This document shows positions 42,684 through 55,000 of a DNA stretch of 64,000 bases, in pieces. Positions within the stretch are counted from its first letter, which is position 1. Each line of letters opens with the position of its first letter. The DNA is from Nocardia sp. NRRL S-836. Lineage in GTDB: Bacteria > Actinomycetota > Actinomycetes > Mycobacteriales > Pseudonocardiaceae. The notes below the pieces were generated by a model that was given only the letters and a program-made list of their open reading frames with translations, was not told the DNA's origin and did no database searches. The translations under genes were made by a program, and so were the position numbers. The stretch is from the NCBI RefSeq assembly GCF_001279525.1, contig NZ_LGDY01000119.1, forward strand, positions 9,349 to 73,348, written 5' to 3'.

Positions 42684-44345
42684 ATGAGATATCGGGTCGT
42701 TTCGGCGTGCGCGGCGGTGCTCGTGGTGGCCGGGCTGGTCAGCCCCGCCGGTGCCGCGGCGGGTGCGCGCCTCGCCGCCGCCTTCAGCCAGACATCGGTG
42801 TGGGACAGCGGATACGGTGCGAGCTACACCCTGAGCAACACCGGTGGCGCGGCGTCGGCGGCGTGGACGGTCGAGTTCGACCTGCCCGCCGGCAGCACGG
42901 TCAGCAGCTCGTGGAGCTCGGTGCGCAGCCAGACCGGGCAGCACTACCGGTTCACCAACGTCTCGTACAACGGCGTCATCGCGTCGGGTGCGAGCAAGAG
43001 CTTCGGCTTCAACGTCGCCGGGCTCGGCACCCCGTTGTCCTGCACCGTGAACGGAGCACCGTGCGGTGGCGGCGGCAACCCGCCCGCTGACACCACCGCG
43101 CCGTCGGTGCCCCAGGGACTGCGGACCACCGCCGTGACGTCCAGCTCGGTCAGCCTGAGCTGGAGCGCGTCGACCGACGACGTCGGCGTCACCGGTTACG
43201 AGGTGCTGCGCGACGGCGTGGTGGCCGCGACCGCCACCACGACGTCCGCCACGGTCGGCGACCTGGCCCCGGACACCGCCCACACGTTCCAGGTCCGCGC
43301 TCGTGACGCCGCCGGCAACACCTCCGCCGCCAGTGGCCCGGTCAGCGCGCGGACCCTGCCGGGCAGCGGCGGACCGGTCGTGGACGTCGCCACCGCCGCG
43401 CAGCTGACCGCCGCGCTCGCGAACGCCGCACCGGGCCAGACCATCAGGCTCGCCGCCGGCACCTACCGCGGCTCGTTCGTCACGCAACGGGCCGGCACCG
43501 TCACCGCGCCGATCACCCTCACCGGCCCCGCGAGCGCCGTGCTGGTCAACGACGGCCCTTCGGGCGAGGCGCCGTCGTGTCCGGTGCCCACGGCCGGCTG
43601 GGACTCCGGCTACGGCCTGTGGCTGGTCGACGCCCCCTACTGGACGCTGACCGGCTTCACCGTGGCGGAGTCCAAGAAGGGCATCGTCCTCGACAACTCC
43701 CACCACGTCACCATCGACGCCGTGTCCGTGCACCACGTGGACGAGGAGGCGGTGCACTTCCGGCGCTCGTCGGCCGACGGCGTGATCCGCAACTCCACGA
43801 TCACCGACACCGGGCTCGTCCAGCCCGGCTACGGCGAGGGCGTCTACATCGGGTCGGCGGGCTCGAACTGGTCCTGCCACGGCAACTCCGGTGGTGCCGA
43901 CCGGTCCGACCGGGTCCAGGTCGTCGGCAACACCATCGGCCCGCGCGTCGCCGCGGAGCCGATCGACGTCAAGGAGGGCACGCACGCCGGTGTCATCCGC
44001 GGCAACACCTTCCACGGCCAGGGCATCACCGGGCAGAACTCGGCCGACTCGTGGGTCGACGTCAAGGGCATCGGGTACCTGATCGAGGACAACACCGGCA
44101 CGTTCGCGTCACCGGGCACGTTCGTCAACGGCTACGAGACGCACAACCCGAGCAGCACGCCGTCGTTCTCGAACGGCTGCGGGAACGTGTGGCGCCGCAA
44201 CACCTCCGACCTCGGCGGCGTCGGCCAGTACGCCATCAAGATCACGTCGGTGTCGCAGTGCGGTGGGAACCCGAACGTCGTGCACTCCTCGAACACCGTG
44301 ACCAACGCGGTCACCGGGCTCACCAACATCCCCGTCACGCCCTGA
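42684..44345 (+). CDS. Secreted CBM2-FN3-parallel-beta-helix protein
   Basis: A 553-residue secreted polysaccharide-active protein. Start ATG 42684 follows an AGGAG ribosome site; a signal peptide covers about 1-26. A CBM2 cellulose-binding module (about 30-130: Q-T-S-V-W-D-S-G-Y-G-A-S-Y-T-L-S-N) comes first, then a fibronectin-III domain (about 140-230: S-V-P-Q-G-L-R-T-T) and a C-terminal right-handed parallel beta-helix (about 240-553; G-Q-T-I-R-L-A-A-G-T-Y, G-V-Y-I-G-S, G-N-T-I/N-T-F strands) as in pectate-lyase-like and glycosidase families. Catalytic residues are not identified, so lyase or hydrolase activity is open. It is inserted on the opposite strand inside the siderophore locus and converges with the ABC gene 9 bp away. 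Confidence 0.85.
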   Translation: MRYRVVSACAAVLVVAGLVSPAGAAAGARLAAAFSQTSVWDSGYGASYTLSNTGGAASAAWTVEFDLPAGSTVSSSWSSVRSQTGQHYRFTNVSYNGVIASGASKSFGFNVAGLGTPLSCTVNGAPCGGGGNPPADTTAPSVPQGLRTTAVTSSSVSLSWSASTDDVGVTGYEVLRDGVVAATATTTSATVGDLAPDTAHTFQVRARDAAGNTSAASGPVSARTLPGSGGPVVDVATAAQLTAALANAAPGQTIRLAAGTYRGSFVTQRAGTVTAPITLTGPASAVLVNDGPSGEAPSCPVPTAGWDSGYGLWLVDAPYWTLTGFTVAESKKGIVLDNSHHVTIDAVSVHHVDEEAVHFRRSSADGVIRNSTITDTGLVQPGYGEGVYIGSAGSNWSCHGNSGGADRSDRVQVVGNTIGPRVAAEPIDVKEGTHAGVIRGNTFHGQGITGQNSADSWVDVKGIGYLIEDNTGTFASPGTFVNGYETHNPSSTPSFSNGCGNVWRRNTSDLGGVGQYAIKITSVSQCGGNPNVVHSSNTVTNAVTGLTNIPVTP

Positions 44346-44354
44346 GGACCGGCG

Positions 44355-46058
44355 TCAGCGCGCCACCGCGAGCTGGTACCCGGCGTCCTTGTCGAGCAGC
44401 TCGCGGTGCGTGCCTTCGCCGGTGACCACGCCGTCGTCGAGCACGACCACCCGGTCGGCCACGTCCAGCAGCGCCGGGCTGCCGGTGATCACGACCGTGG
44501 TGCGGCCGCGCCGCAACGCGGCGATGTTGCGGGCGATCAGCAGCTCGGTCACCGCGTCGACGGCGGTGGTCGGGTCGTGCAGCACCAGGATCTCCGGGTC
44601 CGCGGCCAATGCGCGGGCCAGCGACAACCGCTGCCGCTGGCCACCGGAGAGGTTCGCGCCCCGGTCGCGCACGGCGTAGTCGAGGCCTTCGGCGTGCAGT
44701 GCCACGACGTCGGTCAGCATCGCCGCCTCGACGGCCTCGCCGACCAGCCGGCTGGTGCCGGACGGGTCCACGTTGTCGCGCAACGTTCCCGCGAACACCT
44801 CGTGGTGCGCGGGGTTGACCAGCAGGTGCGTGCGGATGCTCTCGATCGTCAGCTCCGCCAGCTCGCGCTTGCCGACCCGCACCACGCCCGAGTACGACGC
44901 GGGCGGCACGTCGACGGACAGCAGCGCCGCCAGCTCGGCCGCGGCCTGCGGCTGGTAGGCGGCCACGGCGACGAACTCGCCGGGCCGCACGCTGAACGAC
45001 ACCCCGCGCAGCGTTCCGTGGTGCACGGCCTCCACCTCCAGGCCGCCGTCCGGGCCGGGTTCCGCCGCGCCGGGCGTCATGCGCGGCGGTGCGGCCAGCA
45101 CGAGCGCCATCCGCTCCGCCGACGCCCGCGCGATCATCACGTACTTCGGCATCTCGGAGAACAGCTTCAGCGGCTCGATCAGGAACTGCGCGAGGCCGAC
45201 CGCGGTCACGAGCTGACCCAGGGAGATCTGCCCGTCGAACGTCAGCCAGCCCGCCCACAGCGTGACCGCCGCCGCCAGCAACGAGTTCAGCGCCAGCGCC
45301 GTGCCCGCGTACACGCCGTTGACCCGTGCCACGACGACCGACTGCTTCCTGGCCTCCGCGCTGACCCGGCGGTAGGACTGGAAGGCCTGGTAGCTGCCGC
45401 CGAAGCCGTGCAACGGCCGCAGGCCCGCGATCAGGTCCGACACCTTGGCGCCCGCCCGTGCCACCTTCGCCTGCTGCACCTGCGTGCTCGTGCCGATCCG
45501 GCGGGACATGAAGCTCAGCACGGTCAGGATCGCCGCCGTGCCCGCGAACACCGTGACGCCGAGCGGCACGCTGATCACCGCGAGCACGGCGCCCGCGATC
45601 GTGATCGACACCAGCGAGGCGATCAGCAGCGGCACCACCTCGATGATGTCCGCCGTCTGGTCCGCGTCCTCGGTGGCCACCGTCAGCACCTCGCCGGACT
45701 TGAGCCCGACGTCCCGCGCGACCGGCTGCAGACCGCGGTCGGCCACCGCGACCCGCCACCGGTGCGCCTCGGTCGTGTTCGCCTTCTGCAGGATCCGCAT
45801 GCCAAAGCGCCACGAGTACGACACCGTCGCCATCACGAGCCCGAGCGCGAGCAGCGCGAGCCCCAGCGAGCTGAGACTCCCGCCGCGCAACGCGAACTCG
45901 ACGATCGCGCCGAGCACGATCGGCACGGCGGTCTCGGCGGCCTGGTAGGACCCCATCAGCAGGGTGCCGCCCGCCATCGCGGCCCTGTTGCGGCGCACCG
46001 CGATGCGCAGGACCTCTTTGCCGGTGCGGACTTCAGTGTTCGTCAAGGTGCTGCGCAA
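44355..46058 (-). CDS. cchI: ABC half-exporter with degenerate Walker motifs (CchI-like)
   Basis: A 567-residue half-transporter with six helices (about 20-300) and a nucleotide-binding domain. The signature L-S-G-G-Q-R-Q-R is intact (about 472). Walker A is lost: [11 protein letters not shown] replaces the G-x-x-G-x-G-K-S/T segment. The Walker B segment reads I-L-V-L-H-D-P, with His for Asp and Asp for the catalytic Glu, and the H-loop His is Gly (V-I-T-G-S-P). It cannot be an active homodimer. The other half-exporter, on the far side of the NRPS gene, has the reverse defects; together they make one complete ATP site, so a heterodimeric siderophore exporter is inferred. TTG 46058 is 26 bases inside the NRPS gene; TTG 46046 is an alternative start. 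Confidence 0.87.
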   Translation of the reverse strand: MRSTLTNTEVRTGKEVLRIAVRRNRAAMAGGTLLMGSYQAAETAVPIVLGAIVEFALRGGSLSSLGLALLALGLVMATVSYSWRFGMRILQKANTTEAHRWRVAVADRGLQPVARDVGLKSGEVLTVATEDADQTADIIEVVPLLIASLVSITIAGAVLAVISVPLGVTVFAGTAAILTVLSFMSRRIGTSTQVQQAKVARAGAKVSDLIAGLRPLHGFGGSYQAFQSYRRVSAEARKQSVVVARVNGVYAGTALALNSLLAAAVTLWAGWLTFDGQISLGQLVTAVGLAQFLIEPLKLFSEMPKYVMIARASAERMALVLAAPPRMTPGAAEPGPDGGLEVEAVHHGTLRGVSFSVRPGEFVAVAAYQPQAAAELAALLSVDVPPASYSGVVRVGKRELAELTIESIRTHLLVNPAHHEVFAGTLRDNVDPSGTSRLVGEAVEAAMLTDVVALHAEGLDYAVRDRGANLSGGQRQRLSLARALAADPEILVLHDPTTAVDAVTELLIARNIAALRRGRTTVVITGSPALLDVADRVVVLDDGVVTGEGTHRELLDKDAGYQLAVAR

Positions 46059-49000
46059 TCGCCTCGGGGGTGGACAGGGCCAGCAGGTCGCGGATGGTGA
46101 CGATCGGGCCGAACTCGCGGCGGAGCAGGCCGATCAGCCGCACCGCGAGCATCGAGTGCCCACCCAGGTCGGTGAAGCCGCTCGCCATGCCCACCTCGTC
46201 GGGGTCGAGGTCGAGCGCCTCGGCGAACATCTCCCTCACCAGCGTCTCGGTCTCGGTCAGCGCGCGTTCGTCCTGCCTGGCCATCAGGGTGCCGAGCGGC
46301 CGGGCCTCGGGCAAGGCCGCCGTGTCGGCCTTCCCGTTGACCGTCAACGGGATCGCGCCCACCTGCGCGTAGTGCGACGGCCGCAGGTAGTCCGGCAGGC
46401 CGGCACCGACCTCCGCCGCGATCGCCGGGATCTCCGCGCCGTCCTCCAGGACGAGGTAGGCCGCGAGCCGGTACGCGCCGTCGACCTGCGGGTCGGACTG
46501 CGCGACGGCGGCGACGAACCGGACGTCCGGGTGGGCGGCGAAGCGCGCCTCGACCTCGCCGAGCTCGACGCGGTGACCGCGGATCTTGACCTGCTTGTCC
46601 GTGCGGCCCAGGTACAGCAGGTTGCCGTCGGGACGGCGGATCACCAGGTCGCCGGTGCGGTACATCCGCTCGCCGGGCACCCACGGGCAGGCCACGAACC
46701 GTTCCGCCGACTGCCCCGGCTGGCCGAGGTAGCCGCGCGCGATGCCGACACCCGACACGTACAGCTCGCCCGCGACACCGTCCGGCACGGGCCGCAGCCA
46801 CGGGTCGAGCACGTAGACGTCGGTGTTGTCGATCGCCACGCCGACCACCGGGTCGACGCAGTCGAACGTGCCGACACCGAGCGTGTTGATCGTGTACTCC
46901 GTCGGCCCGTAGAGGTTGTAGCCGACCGTGCCGGGGGTGTCGGCGAGCAGCTGCCACAACATCGGCGTCACCGCCTCACCGCCCAGCAGCACCAGCGCCG
47001 GCTTGTGCTCGGGGTCGTTCAACAGGCCTTCTGCCACTAGCTGCTGCGCGTAGGTCGGCGTCACGTTGATGACGTCGACCTCGTGCTCCAGGCAGTACCG
47101 CACGAGCCCGGTGGCGTCACGTCGCAGCTCCTCGTCGCAGATGTGCACCTCGTGGCCGTCGGCCAGCCACAGCAGCTCCTCCCACGACATGTCGAACGCG
47201 AACGACACCGTGTGCGCGATCCGGAACGTCCGGTGCCCGTGCTCGGCCAGCACCGGCTCGAAGATCCGCCGCTGGTGGTTGACGAGCATGTTCGTCAGGC
47301 CCGCGTACTCGGTCACCACGCCCTTGGGCTTGCCGGTCGATCCCGAGGTGTAGATGGTGTACGCGGCGTGCCGCAGCCGGTCCGGGTCGTCCGGCGCGAA
47401 CGTGACCACCGGCTCCGCGGCGGGCCACGGCCGGTCGAGCAGGAAGAGCTCGCCCCGGAGCCGCGGTGCGACCGCGCCGGTCGTGATGGTCAACACCGGC
47501 CGTGCGTCCTCGATGATCGCGGCGATCCGCTCGTCCGGGTGGTCGAGCTCCAACGGCACGTAAGCCGCGCCGCAGCGCAGGATCCCGAACAACGCCACCA
47601 CCCAGTCCAGCGACCTCGGCACCGCGATCGCGACCGAGGTCTCGACGCCGATGCCGCGGTCGCGCAGCACCCCGGCCAGGTGCCGGCTGCGGTCCCGCAG
47701 CTGTGCGAACGTCATCGTCCTGCCGTGTGAGACCAACGCGACCCGGTCGGGGTTGCGGTCGGCCGCGACGTCGAACAGGTCGACCACCGTCCCGTTGCCG
47801 AAGTCGTTGGGCGCCTGGAGCTGCGGCCGCGGTCCGGTGCCGCGGATCGCCCCGACCGGCCCGTCGGCGAGCGCCAGGTCGGCCACGATCCGCAGGTAGT
47901 CCTCGAACAACCGGTGCGCCAGCGCGGGATCGGTGACCTCCGGCCGGTACTCCAGCTTGACCGTGAGCTGTCGGCCCGGCGTCACGACCCAGGTGAACGG
48001 GTAGTGCGTCGAGTCCTCCGACTCGTGGCCGACGATCCCGTTGACCGCGTTGAACTCCTCGAACGTGCTGTCGTCCAGGAAGTTCTGCAGCACGAACAGG
48101 TTGTCGAACAGCTGGTCCTGCCCGCTCGCGCGCTGGATCTCGCCCAGTCCGACGTGCTCGTGGTCCATCGCCTCGACCCGGCGCGCCTGCACGCCGTGCA
48201 GGAACGCCGCCGTGGTGTCGTCCGGCCGTGCGGTCACCCGCATCGGCACGGTGTTGAGCAGCACGCCGACGATCCCGTCCGTGCCCTCGTCCTCGCGGCC
48301 GGAGACGGTCACGCCGAACACCGCGTCGCCGCGGCCGGTCTCGCTGCCCAGCAACAGCCCCAGCGCGCCGGTGACGACCGAGTTCAGCGTGACGCCGTGC
48401 CTGCGGGCGGCGGCACGGACGCGGTCGGAGGTCTCCACGTCCAGCGTCCGCACGATCTTCGCGGGCAGACTGTCCGAAGTGGACCCATCACCGAGCAGCG
48501 TCGCACCGGGCAGGTCGGCGAGGTAGCCGGCCCAGAACCGTTGTGCGGCCTGCGCGTCCTTCGCCGCGAGCGCACGGGTGTAGCTCTCGAAGCTCGGCGT
48601 GGCGGGGGAGGAGTCGACCGGTTCGCCGGCCAGGAAGGCCCGATAGGCGTCGAACAGGTCGCGCAGCACGATCTCGCGCGACCACCCGTCCCACAGCAGC
48701 AGGTGGTAGCTGAACAGCAACGCGTCCCGGCCGTCCGGCAGCCGCAGCACGGTCAGCCGCACGAGCGGCGGCGCGTCGAGGTCGAAGCCGGTGCCCCGGT
48801 CCTCGACCCGCAACGCCTCGACGGCGTCCTCGTTCAGCACGTCGACCGTGCGCACCGGCACCTGACCGCCCGCCGTGAGGACCTGGACGGGCTCGCCGTC
48901 CTCGTCCGCGAACCCCGCGCCCACCACCGGGTGCTTGGCGATGACGTGCGCCATCGCCCTGCCGAGCGCGTCCGCGTCGAGCCTGCGGTCGAACGTGAAG

Positions 49001-52000
49001 CAGCTCTGCGCCACGTACTGCCCGGCACCACCGGCCAGCTGCGCCTGGAAGTACAGCCCGCGCTGCAACGGCGACACCGGCGCCGTGCGGCGCGCGGTGG
49101 TGGTGGCGTCCGCGATCCGTTCGAGCGCCAGCAACCACCGTGCCGCGATCTCGTCGGACACGTCCTCGCTCAACGCGAACGTCGCCCGCAGACTGCCCGT
49201 CGTCGTGTCGACCCAGGTGTTGACCTCGACCGCGTACGGACTCGGCTGCCGGCCCACGTCCACGTGCAGCGCCTGTGCCTCGCTGCCGCGGCCCAGGTAG
49301 TTGAACAGCACCTGCGGCCGGGGCAACGCCGCCAGCACCGGCGCGGTCTGCGGGTTGAGGTAGCGCAACTGCCCGTACCGCACGTGCTGCCGCTCGTCGG
49401 GCTGCTTCGCGGTCAGCTCGCGTGCGGCCTCGATCGGGTCGGTGTGCGCGCTCAGCTTCACCGGTGCGATGGAGGTGAACCAGCCGACCGTGCGCGTGTA
49501 GTCGTGGTGCTCGCTGATCGGCACCCGGCCGTGGCGCTCCAACTCGACGGTGAGGTCCGTCGGAGTGCCCTGGATCTCGGTGAGGGCGGTGCGCAACGCA
49601 CCGGCCAGCAGCTCGGTCAGCCCCAGGCCGAGCGCCGCCGGGGCGGTGTGGACGACCCGGTCGGTGATGTCGGCCGCGAGGTTGACGGTCACCTCGCGCA
49701 CGTCACCGATCCGCGGCGTCAGCGGCGGGGCGTCCAGTGCGTCGATCCAGCGGGGGAGGTCGGCGCCGGAGTGCGCGGTGAGGGTGAGCGCTTCGGCGTA
49801 GGCGGTGAACGGGGTGGTGGCCGGAGCCAGGTCCTCGCCACGCATCGCCGTGGCGATGTCGTCGAGGAGGATCAGCCACGAGACCGCGTCCACCGCCAGG
49901 TGGTGGAGGACGACGACGAGGGTGTTCGTGCTTTCGAGCCAGTTGAACGCGGCCATGACGCCGGCCTCGGGGTCGAGGCGGTCGGCGGCCTCGTCGGCAG
50001 CGACCTGGGGGTCGTCGGTGCCGACGGCCACGACCTCGACCGCGCGGCCGGACGTGGTTCGCTCGGCGTTGGCCGCACCTCCGCCCCCGCCCGCGCGGCT
50101 GGACGCGGTCCGCCCGGCGTCGGCCGCACCTCCGCCCTCGACCGCGCGGCCGATCGTGGTTCGCTCGGCGTTGGCCGCACCTCCGCCCCCGCCCGCGCGG
50201 CCGGACGCGGTTCGCTCGGCGTCGGCCGCACTCCCGCCCTCGACCGCGCGGCTGATTCGCTCGGCGTCGGCCGCACCCCCGCCGCCGACCGCGCCGGCCA
50301 CCCGCGGCTCGCCGAAATTGTCAGACCCGTTTGAGACGATAGGAGTGGGGGCCTGATCCCCCCAGGGGGCCCGCGAGTCGGGATCGATTCCGAGCGACCA
50401 CACGCCGTGGGCGACGGTCAGCCGCATCCGCAGCACCGGGTGCGCCCGCAGCACGGCCTCCGCTGCTCGCCGCGCGTCCGCGAGGCTGGCGCACTCCACC
50501 TGCCGGGCCTGGGCGAACCGCTTCAGCTCCCCGCCCAGCTCCCGCTGCCGCAGCACGATCGGCGTCGGCACGACCGGCCCGTCCGCCGCCTCCCGGCGGT
50601 CACGCGGGAGCCCCGCGTTCCCCTGAGGGCCACGCGGGGTGCCCGCGTGCTCGGCGAGCAGGCGAGGAGTCTTGTGCAGGAAGAGGTCGCGGGGTGTGAA
50701 GGAGAGGCCTGCCGCGCGGGCGCGGTTGACCACACCGATCGCGATGATGCTGTCGCCGCCGGCCATGAAGAAGTCGGTGTCGGCGTCCACAGCGGACCCC
50801 GGCAGCACGTCCGCGAAGATCCCCACCAGCGACTCCAGCGCGGGGCCGCCGTCGGCCACCACGGCGTCGTCCTCGGCACGGGCGCGTTCCACCAGTGCCC
50901 TGCGGTCGAGCTTGCCGTTCACGGTCAGCGGCAGCGCGTCGATCAACAGCACCCGCTGCGGAACCATGTGCACGGGCAGCTTCGAGCCCAGGAACGTGGC
51001 AACGTCCGCGGAAGGCGTGCCGACCACGTGCGCGACGAGGTGGTCGGCGGTGTCGGCCACGGTCACCGCGACGTCGACGACGCCGGGCACCGTCCGGACC
51101 GCCGCCTCGACCTCGCCCAGCTCGATGCGGAACCCCTTGAGCTGCACCTGGTCGTCCGCGCGGCCGACGAACTCCAGCTCACCGTCCAGGGTGCGCCGCG
51201 CCAGGTCCCCGGTGTTGTACATCCGACCACCGCCGAACGGGTCGGCGACGAACCGGGTCGAGGTCAGACCGGGGCGGTGCAGATAGCCGAGGGAGAGCTG
51301 GTCGCCGGCCACGTAGATCGCGCCGACCTGGCCCGGCGGTACCGGGCGCAGTGCGTCGTCGAGCAGGTACGTGCGCAGCCCGGGGATCGGGCCGCCGATC
51401 GGGCTGACGTCACCGGCCAGGAAGTCGGCGGAGTCCAGCACCCGGTGCGTGACGTGCACGGTGGTCTCGGTGATGCCGTACATGTTGACCAGCTCGGGGC
51501 GGCCGGTGCCGTAGCGCTCGACCCAGCCGCGCAGCCGCGACAGGTCCAGCGCCTCGCCGCCGAAGACCACCCGGCGCAACGCGGGCAGCGGGTCCGACAG
51601 CCGGTCCGCCTCGATGAACTGGTAGAACGCCGACGGCGTCTGGTTGAGCACGGTCACGCCGCGCGCACGCACGAGCCGGTGGAAGTCGACCGGCGAACGG
51701 GTCAGGCCGTGGTCGGGGACGAGCAGCTCGCCGCCGTGCACCAGCGCGCCCCACAGCTCCCAGACCGCGAAGTCGAACGAGTACGAGTGGAACTGGGTCC
51801 ACACGTCGTCGGGGCCGAAGTCCATGTCCGGCTGGGTGTTCGCGAGCAGCGTCACCACGTTGCGGTGCGACACGACGACGCCCTTGGGCTTGCCGGTCGA
51901 CCCGGACGTGTAGATCACGTACGCCGGGGTGCGCCAGTCGAACACCGGCAGCTCGGCGTCACCCGGCACCTCCTCGCCGTGCACGAGCACGCGCGCGTCG

Positions 52001-55000
52001 ACACCGGCACGGGCCAGCAGCCGTTCGAACCGCTCCCGGTGCTCCCGCTCGACCAGCACCACCTGCGGCGCCGAGTCGGCGAGCACGTACTCCAGGCGCT
52101 CGTCCGGGTAGGCGAGGTCCAGCGGCACGTACGCACCACCGGCCGACACGATCCCCAGCAGCGACACGACCTGGTGCAGCGACCGGGGAACCGCCACCGC
52201 GACGCGCCTGTCCGGCCCGACGCCCGCGTTGACGAGCGACCGCGCCAGCCGGTCCTTCGCGTCGGCGAGCATCCCGTAGGACAGCCCCTCGGAGCTGCCG
52301 TCGAGGTGGCACATCGTCACCGCACGCGCGGACGGATCACGTTGTGCGGCAGCGTCGAACAGCTCCGACAGCGTCGCCGGCTCGACGACGGCCGCCGGAC
52401 GCGCCTGCGTCAGCCCGGGCACGACGAGCGAACCCGACAGCAGCCCGGACAGCGTCTCCGCGAACGCCCGCAGCAGCCGCTCGGCACCCGCCGAACGCAC
52501 CACCGTGGTGTCGTGGATGAGGTTGAACCGCGACGAACCGTCGTTGCCGCGCTCGACCACGAGGGTCAGCGGGTAGTGCGGCGCGCCCTCGTTGACGACC
52601 TCGGCGATCGTGAACGGGCCGCTCAACGACGTCACGTCGGTCGCCACGTCGAACACCACGAGCGTGTCGAACGCCGACCCGTGCTCCGCCTGCCGCCCGA
52701 TCCGGGTCAGCGACACGTGCTGGTGCGGCAGCACCGCGGTCTGGTGCTCGCGCACCGACGCCAGCAGCTCGGCGGCGGAGGTCCCGGAGGTCCACCGCGT
52801 CCGCACCGGGATCGTGTTGATGAACAACCCGGCCAGGTCGGCGATGCCCGGCACGTCGGCGTCGCGGCCGGACACCGTCGACCCGAACACGACGTCCCGG
52901 CGGCCCAGCAACGCACCCAGCGTCACGCCCCACGCGCTGTGCACGGCGACGCTCAGCGGCACCCCGGCCGCGCGGACGGACTCGTCCAGGTCGGCCGGAG
53001 CGTCGAGCACCACGTCCGCGAAGTGTTCCGACGGCGTGTGCCCCTCCGCCACAAACGACGGCCCCGGCAGCCCGGCGAGCTCGGCGGCCCACACCCGGTC
53101 GCTCTCCGCCGCGTCACCTGTGACCAGCCAGCGCACGTAGTCGGCGTAGCTGCCGCGCACGTGCACCGACCCCGGCGCCTCGTACTCGGCGAGCAGCGCG
53201 CGCAGCACCGGCGGCACCGACCAGCCGTCCGCGATGATGTGGTGCACCGTCTGCACCAGCACGTACCGGCCGGGCGCGGTGCGGATCAGCGTGAACCGCA
53301 TCAGCGGCCCGCGCGCGAGGTCGAACCCGGCGACGCGGTCCCGTTCGGCGCAGGCGGCGATCTCCTCGCCGGTCATACCCTGACCGTCCACAGTGGAAAA
53401 CCCTGGCCGCACACCGGACTCCAGCACCGACACCACCCGGCCGTCGGGCAGGCCGACGAACCGCGCGGCCAGGTTCGGGAACAGCTCCAGCACACGGGCC
53501 GCCGCCGCTTCGAGCCGTTGCGCGTCCACGGCGCCGGTCAGCGTCAGCAGCTGCTGCTCGACGTAGCGGTGCGACGACTCGTCGTCGAAGACCGAGTGGA
53601 AGTACAGGCCCTCCTGCAGCGGCGTCAGCGGCAGGACGTCGCGCAACGCCGGGCTGTCGAGCGCGTCGACGTCGGCCTGGGTGAGCGGCAGCAGGTCGAA
53701 GTCGCTGGGGGAGTGGCCACCCTCCGTCAACGCCGCCAGGTCCTCCAGCGCCCGCGTGAAGTACGCGCCGATCCGGCCGACGTCGGCGTCGGTGAACACC
53801 CCGGCGGGCCAGGAGATCACGGTGACGAGCTCCAGCTCGCCGCCGGCACCGGGTTCGGCGCTCGCGTTGAACTCCAGCGCGCGCGGCAGCCGCATCTGCG
53901 GGTCGCGCTTCTCACCGAGCTGCCCGGCGTTCTCCGCGAGCTGCCAGTCACCGGTCGTGCCACCGCCGAACCGGCCCAGGTAGTTGAACAGCACCTGTGG
54001 CCGCGGACCGCCGAGCTCGTTGTGCCGCAGGTACTTCAACGCGCCGTACGAGACGCCGTTGCCGGGCACCCGCGCGAGGTCCTCCTTGACGCGCTTCACC
54101 GCCGCGGGCAGGTCGTCGACCGTGCCGGGGTCGACCGTCACCGGGAACAGCGTGGTGAACCAGCCGACCGTGCGCGACAGGTCCGGGTCGAGCGGCACGA
54201 ACCGGCCCTCGCGGCCGTGGCCCTCCAGCTCGATGTGCGCGAACGTCTGGTCCTGCCCGTTGTCGCGCCGCCACTTCGCCAGCGCCACCGCCAGCCCGGT
54301 CAGCAGCACGTCGTTGACCTTCGCGTGGAACAACGCGGGCACGTCGCCCAGCAGCGCCGCCGTGGTCGACGCCCCGACCGTGACGGTACGGGTCCGTTCG
54401 CGCGCGACGACATCGTCGTCGGTCAGCTCACGACGGCCGAGCAGCGCGTCCACACCCGGCAACGGCCGCCGGTAGTGCGCGAGGTCCGCGGTGAAGTCGG
54501 CCTGCTCCAGCAGCTGCGTCCAGCGCCGGAACGACGTCCCGACCGGCCGCAGCTCCACCGGAGCACCCGAGGACACCTGCTGCCAGGCCAGCGCGAGGTC
54601 GTCGAACAGGATCCGCCACGACACGCCGTCGATCACGACGTGGTGGATCACGACCACCAGCTGCCGTGCGGCGGAACGCCACACCGCCCGCAGCATGATC
54701 CCGGCGTCCGGGTTGAGGCCCTCGGTCGCCGCCGCGACGCACTCCTCCAGCGGTGCCGCGGACTCCTCCCACAGCGCCGCACCGGTCTCCGGGATGTCGA
54801 ACGACCACCGCGGGCCGCGCACCAGCCGGGCGCGCAGCATGTCGTGCCGGTCGACCAGCGCGTCGAGGATCTGTGTGAGCGCGTCGGGGGTGAGCTCGGC
54901 AGGGGTGTTCAGCACGACCGACTGCACGAACCCGTCGATCGCGTCCGTGGTCTCGCCGAGCCACTGCACGATCGGCAGCCCGGCGACCGGACCGGTCGGC

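Noticed and set aside
46033..46130. A thioesterase or terminal C domain at the end of the NRPS
   Set aside because: The protein ends about 40 residues after the third carrier-protein serine motif; no GxSxG segment or HHxxxDG follows.
50042..50290. Frameshift or assembly-broken NRPS gene at the repeat
   Set aside because: The period is 51 bp, divisible by three, and the shortened last unit loses 6 bp, so the frame stays open into a normal E-domain half.
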